In this document: positions 1 through 3,862 of the stretch, in pieces
Numbering within the stretch: position 1 is the first letter of the stretch
How the letters are laid out: every line of letters starts with the position of its first letter
Assembly: GCA_030613665.1 (NCBI GenBank)
Contig: JAUWLN010000086.1
Location: forward strand, 1-7,288
Length of the DNA: 7,288 nucleotides
Direction: 5' to 3'
DNA from: Dehalococcoidia bacterium
GTDB lineage: Bacteria > Chloroflexota > Dehalococcoidia > Dehalococcoidales > RBG-16-60-22
Translations under genes and position numbers: made by a program
The notes under the pieces: model-generated
Databases searched by the model: none
What the model was told of the DNA's origin: nothing
Seen by the model: the letters and a program-made list of their open reading frames with translations, nothing else

Positions 1-5
1 TGTTT

Positions 6-40
6 AAGAGGGGCGCTAGCCCCTCTTCTAATATTCTTTC
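6..40 (+). terminator. GC-rich hairpin, possible terminator of a gene left of the window
   Basis: The 9-base arms AAGAGGGGC (6-14) and GCCCCTCTT (19-27) are perfectly complementary around the loop GCTA. A T-rich but interrupted stretch (TTCTAATATTCTTTC, 26-40) follows on the + strand, which fits a rho-independent terminator for a rightward gene ending before position 1. The T-tract is not a clean run, and the - strand continuation (AAACA) is not T-rich, so the hairpin is unlikely to end leftward transcription. It could instead be a mobile or repetitive palindrome, since a second palindromic element follows immediately. Confidence 0.45.
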
Positions 41-82
41 CCCCATCTCCTTTGGAGGGGAGGAGGGTTAAGGGGGTGAGGT
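41..82. repeat. G-rich imperfect palindrome, REP/MITE-like intergenic element
   Basis: The + strand reads C-rich (CCCCATCTCC, 41-50), then TTT, then G-rich (GGAGGGGAGGAGGG, 54-67), then TTAAGGGGGTGAGG (68-81). CTCC/GGAG pairs around the TTT loop, and the stem continues imperfectly. From memory, the pattern resembles short C-rich/G-rich palindromes scattered between genes in some Chloroflexota and other bacterial genomes. Only one copy lies here, so repetitive status is inferred. The G-tracts at 57-60, 65-67 and 72-76 might also allow a G-quadruplex on the + strand. Confidence 0.4.
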
Positions 83-92
83 AGATTATAAA

Positions 93-121
93 TTGTCATT
101 AGCATCTATCGATGCTATACT
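93..121 (+). promoter_or_regulatory. Sigma-70-type promoter of rph with extended -10
   Basis: TTGTCA (93-98) matches the -35 consensus at 5 of 6 positions. After a 17-base spacer, TATACT (116-121) matches the -10 at 5 of 6. TG at 113-114 followed by one base makes an extended -10 (TGCTATACT). The predicted transcription start is near 128, giving a leader of about 27 bases before the GTG start of rph. An inverted repeat sits in the spacer and is listed separately. The assignment rests on sequence match alone. Confidence 0.65.
100..117. promoter_or_regulatory. Inverted repeat in the rph promoter spacer, candidate operator
   Basis: The 7-base arms TAGCATC (100-106) and GATGCTA (111-117) are perfect inverse complements separated by TATC. 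The dyad fills most of the spacer and overlaps the first two bases of the -10 box, so a bound dimeric protein would block RNA polymerase. In addition, TCATTAGC occurs at 96-103, next to the -35, and again at 130-137, near the predicted start, 34 bases apart. No regulator family can be named from this sequence. Confidence 0.35.
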
Positions 122-143
122 CTGACATATCATTAGCGGATTT

Positions 144-148
144 GGAGG
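144..148 (+). promoter_or_regulatory. Ribosome binding site that fixes the GTG start of rph
   Basis: GGAGG lies six bases before GTG at 155. This spacing, together with the conserved RNase PH opening (K-R-A-D-G-R-A, residues 2-8) immediately after, supports GTG at 155 over any later start. Confidence 0.8.
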
Positions 149-154
149 CGTTAG

Positions 155-877
155 GTGAAGAGAGCTGATGGACGTGCCTATAATGAACTCCGACCGGTAA
201 GCATCGCTCCCGGTTTTTTGCTCTTTGCTGAGGGCTCGGCGCTGATTGAGCTGGGCAAGACCCGGGTGCTGTGCTCGGTCAGCGTGGAAGACCGGGTGCC
301 TGGCTTCCTGAGAAACAGCGGGACAGGGTGGGTTACCGCGGAGTATGCCATGCTGCCCCGCGCCACGTTGACCCGTACCCCGCGCGATTCCGCGATGGGA
401 AGGGTAGGGGGCAGGAATCAGGAAATCCAGCGCTTTATCGGGCGCTCCCTGAGAGCAGTAGCCGACCTCGCTTCCCTGGGGGAACGGACTCTGGTGGTCG
501 ATTGCGATGTCATTCAGGCTGACGGCGGCACCAGAACCGCGGCCGTTACCGGCGCCTATGTTGCCCTCTATAAAGCTCTCCATAACCTGGCCAATATGGG
601 AATCATCTCTTCGGTGCCGCTCAAGAGCGCGGTGGCAGCGACCAGCGTGGGCATTGTGCACAGCAATATGATGCTGGACCTGTGCTATGATGAAGACAGC
701 AGCGCCTCGGTCGATTTCAAAGGGGGCATGACCAGCAAGGGCCTCGTTGTCGAGGTGCAGGGCACCGCCGAGGGCAAACCGTTCTCGAGGCAGATTATTG
801 ACGAGTTGATTTCTCTTGCCGAGGTGGGAATTCAGCAGCTCTTCCAGGTTCAGCAGGTTGCCATTGAGGGAAAATAA
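155..877 (+). CDS. rph: Ribonuclease PH (tRNA 3'-end trimming phosphorolytic exoribonuclease)
   Basis: RNase PH is a cytoplasmic hexameric enzyme that trims the 3' trailer of tRNA precursors, using phosphate to release nucleoside diphosphates. The 240-residue product has the normal family length and is colinear with it. It shows the opening R-A-D-G-R at 3-7, M-L-P-R-A-T at 66-71, and a conserved arginine at 87 in G-R-N-Q-E-I-Q-R. The family signature C-D-V-I-Q-A-D-G-G-T-R-T spans 117-128, with T126 and R127 at the phosphate site. E180-D181 and D187 have the six-residue spacing of the two catalytic aspartates known from E. coli (178 and 184). No truncation is seen. It has its own extended -10 promoter and a GTG start. 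In many genomes rph is followed by the nucleotide-sanitising gene rdgB, but here it is single and convergent with proA. Confidence 0.97.
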   Translation: MKRADGRAYNELRPVSIAPGFLLFAEGSALIELGKTRVLCSVSVEDRVPGFLRNSGTGWVTAEYAMLPRATLTRTPRDSAMGRVGGRNQEIQRFIGRSLRAVADLASLGERTLVVDCDVIQADGGTRTAAVTGAYVALYKALHNLANMGIISSVPLKSAVAATSVGIVHSNMMLDLCYDEDSSASVDFKGGMTSKGLVVEVQGTAEGKPFSRQIIDELISLAEVGIQQLFQVQQVAIEGK

Positions 878-890
878 GCGGGCGGTAAAT
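878..890. other. 13-base convergent gap between rph and proA, no terminator seen
   Basis: The TAA of rph ends at 877 and the TAG of proA, on the opposite strand, ends at 891. The 13 bases between them hold no hairpin or T-tract on either strand. Transcripts from both sides therefore probably run into the opposite gene unless Rho-dependent termination acts. Confidence 0.6.
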
Positions 891-2165
891 CTACGTTCTT
901 ACCTGACCGCTGCCCAGGATAATCCACTTATATGTGGTCAGTTCTTTCAGTCCCAGAGGTCCACGAGCGTGGAATTTCTGCGTGCTGATGCCAACCTCCG
1001 CTCCCAGGCCGAACTGTGCTCCATCGGTGAACCGGGTGCTGGCATTCACGTAGACACAGGCGGCATCAACTTCGTTGAGGAAGCGCATTGCTGTGGGGTA
1101 ATCCCCGGTTAAAATCGCTTCGGAGTGGCCGGAGCCGTAGCGCGCGATATGTGCCAGGGCCTCATCGAGGGAATCAACCACTCTGACAGCGGCTACCAGG
1201 GATAAAAATTCCTTTCCCCAGTCCTCGTCCGTTGCCGGAACGAGCTTCAGGCCGGATTGCGCTTTCAGGATTGACAGAGAGCGCTGGTCGCAGTGCATTT
1301 CGACATTGGCCTTAGCCAGTTCGGCAGCAATCACAGGCAGGTAACCTTCGGCAATGTCAGTGTGCACGAGCAGCGTGTCCAGAGCATTGCAGACGGTGGG
1401 GCGCTGTACCTTGGCGTTGTAGACAATGGCCACCGCCTTGTCAACGTCGGCGCTTTTATCAACGTAGGTATGACAGACACCGATGCCGCCGCTGATCACA
1501 GGCATACGGGCCTTCTCGACTACGGAGCGAATCAGTCCGGCGCTGCCCCGCGGTATAATCAGGTCAATGGCGTCGCTCATCGTCAGCATGTGGTCGACGA
1601 GTGCGCGGTCGGTATTCTCCACGAACTGGATAGCGCCGTCGGGCATGCCGGCATTGACGGCGGCGTCCTGCGCCACTCCGGCCAGGACGCTGTTTGAGCG
1701 TATTGCCTCTTTGCCTCCCCTGAGAATCACCGCGTTGCTGGACTTCAGGCAGAGCGAGGAGATGTCAATGGTCACGTTGGGGCGGCTCTCGTAAATGGCG
1801 CCTATAACGCCCAGCGGCACCCGTTTTTTCCCTATCTGAAGGCCATTGGGCTGGGTGCGCATTTCGAAAACCTCGCCGACGGGGTCGGGTAACGAGGCTA
1901 TGTTGAGCACGTCACCGGCCATTGCCTCAAGGCGGCTCTCGTTCAGCATCAGGCGGTCGAGCATGTGGTCGCTCATGCCGGACGCTTTCGATTCTTTATA
2001 GTCCTCTTTATTGGCCGCCAGTATCTCGTCTTTCCTGGCCAGCAGGTCACGGCTGGTATTGCTCAGCGCTCTGTTTTTAACGTCTGTGGAAAGGTAGGCC
2101 AGGCGCTTTGAGGCTTCTCTGGCGGCTTTTCCCCTGGCTTCCAGTTCCGCGATGGCCGATTTCAT
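891..2165 (-). CDS. proA: Glutamate-5-semialdehyde dehydrogenase (gamma-glutamyl phosphate reductase)
   Basis: ProA catalyses the second step of proline synthesis, the NADPH-dependent reduction of gamma-glutamyl phosphate made by ProB to glutamate semialdehyde. The product then cyclises and is reduced by ProC, which is not in this window. The 424-residue protein has the typical family length and belongs to the aldehyde dehydrogenase superfamily. Visible blocks are G-V-I-G-A-I-Y-E-S-R-P-N (119-130), the cofactor-side loop V-I-L-R-G-G-K-E-A (146-154), and G-V-C-H-T-Y-V-D (229-236). The catalytic cysteine is C259 in Q-R-P-T-V-C-N-A. The C-terminal block R-G-P-L-G-L-K-E-L-T-T-Y-K (401-413) is also conserved. 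GGAG (2173-2176 read on the - strand) lies seven bases before the ATG. It is the third gene of the proB-orf93-proA cluster, and a possible internal promoter and dyad lie upstream. Confidence 0.97.
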   Translation of the reverse strand: MKSAIAELEARGKAAREASKRLAYLSTDVKNRALSNTSRDLLARKDEILAANKEDYKESKASGMSDHMLDRLMLNESRLEAMAGDVLNIASLPDPVGEVFEMRTQPNGLQIGKKRVPLGVIGAIYESRPNVTIDISSLCLKSSNAVILRGGKEAIRSNSVLAGVAQDAAVNAGMPDGAIQFVENTDRALVDHMLTMSDAIDLIIPRGSAGLIRSVVEKARMPVISGGIGVCHTYVDKSADVDKAVAIVYNAKVQRPTVCNALDTLLVHTDIAEGYLPVIAAELAKANVEMHCDQRSLSILKAQSGLKLVPATDEDWGKEFLSLVAAVRVVDSLDEALAHIARYGSGHSEAILTGDYPTAMRFLNEVDAACVYVNASTRFTDGAQFGLGAEVGISTQKFHARGPLGLKELTTYKWIILGSGQVRT

Positions 2166-2197
2166 AATGGGACTCCGTGATTTGTTTCAAAACCGGG

Positions 2198-2219
2198 ATT
2201 CAATGTTGCAACAATGAAT
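2198..2219. promoter_or_regulatory. 22-bp dyad between orf93 and proA, candidate operator
   Basis: On the + strand the site reads ATTCA (2198-2202), A, TGTTGCAACA (2204-2213), A, TGAAT (2215-2219). The central ten bases are fully self-complementary, the outer five-base arms are perfect inverse complements, and only the A/A pair at 2203/2214 breaks symmetry. With no loop it is a poor RNA hairpin but a good site for a dimeric DNA-binding protein. It begins a few bases downstream of the start expected from the TATAAT at 2232-2237. No regulator family is assigned. Confidence 0.4.
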
Positions 2220-2231
2220 TGAATATGTTGG

Positions 2232-2237
2232 ATTATA
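2232..2237 (-). promoter_or_regulatory. Possible internal -10 box ahead of proA
   Basis: A perfect TATAAT reads on the - strand at 2237 to 2232, about 67 bases before the proA ATG. No good -35 lies 16-18 bases upstream (the 17-base position gives TGAACC), and no TG extension is present. It could provide separate, probably activator-dependent or weak, transcription of proA inside the cluster. A chance match in this AT-rich gap is also possible. Confidence 0.3.
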
Positions 2238-2247
2238 GCCTGTACTG

Positions 2248-2529
2248 CTATTCCGGTTCAGGCTGATTAAAGGCACTGACGCCGGTAAACTGGTACACGT
2301 AGCGGGGTGGGATGCCGCTCACCGCGCGGTTCACCCTCTTCCTCAGGCGGCATTTGCCGCGGCGCATGTCGTCAAGTTCAATGATGTAAATATCATTATC
2401 CTTGATTCGTTTGTAGTCGGTCAGGGTGAGTTCACCCCACCAGCCGGTATCAGATTCATCTTGGAACTTGTAATTAACTTCAGTGATGAATTCGTTGTCG
2501 CTGGATTGGTAGAGCTTGCCTGTGGTCAC
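2248..2529 (-). CDS. Small unrecognised protein encoded between proB and proA (orf93)
   Basis: I do not recognise this 93-residue protein. The GTG start shares four bases with the proB stop (GTGA, 2526-2529). GAGGT (2536-2540 read on the - strand) inside the end of proB lies seven bases before the start, so translation is probably coupled to proB. The product is soluble-looking, with no signal peptide or membrane segment. It has an acidic, aromatic first half including W30-W31 in T-G-W-W-G-E-L, and a strongly basic cluster R-R-G-K-C-R-L-R-K-R-V-N-R (56-68). It ends in I-P-P-R-Y-V-Y-Q-F and a short acidic tail. Alternating hydrophobic stretches suggest beta strands. The basic patch could bind nucleic acid, but this is inference. 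The first half uses more AT-rich codons than proA or proB. The tight overlap and signal support a real gene; function is unknown. Confidence 0.8.
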   Translation of the reverse strand: MTTGKLYQSSDNEFITEVNYKFQDESDTGWWGELTLTDYKRIKDNDIYIIELDDMRRGKCRLRKRVNRAVSGIPPRYVYQFTGVSAFNQPEPE

Positions 2530-3689
2530 TTTATTACCTCCTGAAGAACAGCCAGATTATCCCGGTGCACCACCTCTGGCCCGTAGTCAATACCGAGCAG
2601 CGTGGCAATCTTGCCGGAATGAGTCCCTTTTATTAGATTGACCTCACTGGAGCTGTAATTTACCAGACCGCAGCCGAGGTGCATTCCCTCGGCGTCATAA
2701 ATATCGACCAGGTCACCGCGGTCGAATTCTCCTTTTGCCTCCTTGATGCCTGCCGCGAGCAGGCTCCGGTTTTGTTTCTTCAGCGCCAGCGCTGCCCCGG
2801 AGTCAACTACCAGTATACCGCGAATGGATGGACTACTCAATATCCAGCGCTTGCGGCTTTCAAGTCTCGTGGCGGCCGGCAAGAAGCGGGTACCAACCTT
2901 CTCTCCGCCAGCCAGCCTCGGGATGATATCCGGCTCCCGGCCGTCAGCGATAATCACGGTTACGCCGGAAACGGTGGCCAGCCTGGCGGCCTCTATCTTG
3001 GTAACCATACCGCCGATACCCATTGCGCCGGCCCGGTCGGCCAGGCTTTCAATACCAGCGGCAATGTGCTCGACCTCGGAGATGAGCCGTGCGTCTGGGT
3101 CACGCCGCGGGTCGGCTGTGTGCAGGCCGGCAATATCCGTTAACAGCAGTAAAAGGTCGGCATCGACCAGATTGGCTACCATAGCCGACAGGTTGTCGTT
3201 GTCCCCGAACTTGGCCTCATCAATCTCATCGACTGCCACCACGTCGTTTTCATTGACAATGCAGAGCACCCGGAGCTGGAGCAGGGCGAGCAGCGTATTG
3301 CGGGCGTTGAGGTATCCGGAGCGGTTGGAAAGGTCAGCCTTGGTGAGCAGCGCCTGGGCCACAGGAATATCGTACTGCCCGACAAGCTCCTCGTAGATAT
3401 GCATGAGGTGACTCTGTCCCACGGAGCAGAGCACCTGCTTGAAGGGAATGCTCTTTATCCTTTTCGTCAGGTTGAGGCGGTGCCGGCCGGCGGCCATGGC
3501 TCCTGAGGACACGACGATGATTTCCACCCCCTGCTGGTGCAGTCGCGCCACCTGGTCGACCAGGCGTGACATCATATCCCGGTCCAGGTGGTCGCTGCCG
3601 CTGGTGAGCAGGCTGGTGCCAAGTTTGACCACAATCCGCTGGTAGCATGGCTTGCTCGGTTTTTTATTTATTTTATTATTCCTGCCCAT
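2526..3689 (-). CDS. proB: Glutamate 5-kinase with C-terminal PUA domain
   Basis: ProB uses ATP to phosphorylate the gamma-carboxyl of glutamate, the committed and normally proline-inhibited first step of proline synthesis in the cytoplasm. The 387-residue length fits the long, PUA-containing form. An amino-acid kinase domain spans about 17-265: V-V-K-L-G-T-S-L-L (20-28), V-S-S-G-A-M-A-A-G (60-68), N-E-N-D (146-149), F-G-D-N-D-N-L-S-A (161-169), L-L-T-D-I-A-G-L (182-189) and the glutamate-kinase signature region G-I-G-G-M-V-T-K (224-231). A PUA domain follows at about 290-370. The first 17 residues form a Lys/Asn-rich tail absent from many homologs. ATG at 3689 is nevertheless the best start, as no good one lies between it and the kinase core. 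The ribosome site is weak (GGTGTGAG). A promoter with an extended -10 lies 28-56 bases upstream. ProB heads the cluster and overlaps orf93 by four bases. Confidence 0.97.
   Translation of the reverse strand: MGRNNKINKKPSKPCYQRIVVKLGTSLLTSGSDHLDRDMMSRLVDQVARLHQQGVEIIVVSSGAMAAGRHRLNLTKRIKSIPFKQVLCSVGQSHLMHIYEELVGQYDIPVAQALLTKADLSNRSGYLNARNTLLALLQLRVLCIVNENDVVAVDEIDEAKFGDNDNLSAMVANLVDADLLLLLTDIAGLHTADPRRDPDARLISEVEHIAAGIESLADRAGAMGIGGMVTKIEAARLATVSGVTVIIADGREPDIIPRLAGGEKVGTRFLPAATRLESRKRWILSSPSIRGILVVDSGAALALKKQNRSLLAAGIKEAKGEFDRGDLVDIYDAEGMHLGCGLVNYSSSEVNLIKGTHSGKIATLLGIDYGPEVVHRDNLAVLQEVIK
2536..2540 (-). promoter_or_regulatory. Ribosome binding site of orf93 inside the 3' end of proB
   Basis: GAGGT on the - strand lies within the last codons of proB, seven bases before the GTG of orf93. 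With the GTGA stop/start overlap, it points to re-initiation by ribosomes finishing proB. Confidence 0.65.
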
Positions 3690-3716
3690 CTCACACCGGC
3701 CGAAAAGATATGCTCT

Positions 3717-3745
3717 ATTATAGCAATCTGGGTAGGGCGGAACAA
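3717..3745 (-). promoter_or_regulatory. Promoter of the proB-orf93-proA cluster, extended -10
   Basis: On the - strand TATAAT (3722 to 3717) is a perfect -10, preceded by TGC to give the extended form TGCTATAAT. TTGTTC (3745 to 3740) sits 17 bases upstream as a partial -35, with only the TTG half matching. The predicted start is near 3710, giving a leader of about 21 bases before the proB ATG. That is too short for an attenuator or riboswitch, so control would be at initiation or by feedback on the enzyme. Confidence 0.65.
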
Positions 3746-3778
3746 GATGAGTGAGATTGTAGAAGACTGGAAGGGTAT

Positions 3779-3807
3779 TTGAGAAGCCTGCTCAGCAATG
3801 TTAGAAT
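3779..3807 (+). promoter_or_regulatory. Promoter of mfd, extended -10
   Basis: TTGAGA (3779-3784) matches the -35 at 5 of 6 positions, and TAGAAT (3802-3807) matches the -10 at 5 of 6 after exactly 17 bases. TG at 3799-3800 gives the extended form TGTTAGAAT. The predicted start is near 3814, one base before a leader hairpin. The promoter is divergent from and does not overlap that of proB; the two -35 boxes are 33 bases apart. Confidence 0.65.
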
Positions 3808-3814
3808 TATCGGC

Positions 3815-3840
3815 AGGGCTGGTCGTTAGAGACGAGCCCT
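3815..3840 (+). promoter_or_regulatory. Hairpin at the 5' end of the predicted mfd leader
   Basis: AGGGCT (3815-3820) pairs with AGCCCT (3835-3840), and GTC (3822-3824) pairs with GAC (3831-3833). One G/G mismatch lies between the stems and the loop is GTTAGA. It begins right after the predicted transcription start, and no T-tract follows, so it is not a terminator. A stem at the extreme 5' end commonly protects mRNA from decay. The ribosome site lies outside it, ten bases downstream, so direct blocking of translation is unlikely. Confidence 0.45.
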
Positions 3841-3850
3841 AGAGGTATTT

Positions 3851-3854
3851 GAGG
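3851..3854 (+). promoter_or_regulatory. Ribosome binding site that supports the mfd start at 3863
   Basis: GAGG lies eight bases before ATG at 3863. It matters because it places the start upstream of the in-frame TGA at 3923. No comparable site precedes any later in-frame start near the domain's beginning. Confidence 0.6.
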
Positions 3855-3862
3855 AAGCTCGT

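Noticed and set aside
86..661. Long leftward open frame of 191 codons antisense to rph
   Set aside because: It is fully explained as a shadow of rph, has no recognisable domain, and its product is rich in His, Arg, Gly and Pro as expected from the reverse of GC-rich coding DNA.
1293..1697. Rightward open frame of 134 codons inside proA
   Set aside because: Shadow of proA; the opposite strand contains the catalytic-cysteine region of the enzyme.
2743..3396. Rightward open frame of 217 codons antisense to proB
   Set aside because: The product is Ser/Ala/Arg-rich low-complexity sequence typical of a shadow frame, while proB on the other strand is a clear full-length kinase.
3690..3710. Possible proline riboswitch or T-box upstream of proB
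   Set aside because: The leader from the predicted start is only about 21 bases and no T-box or attenuator structure is visible.
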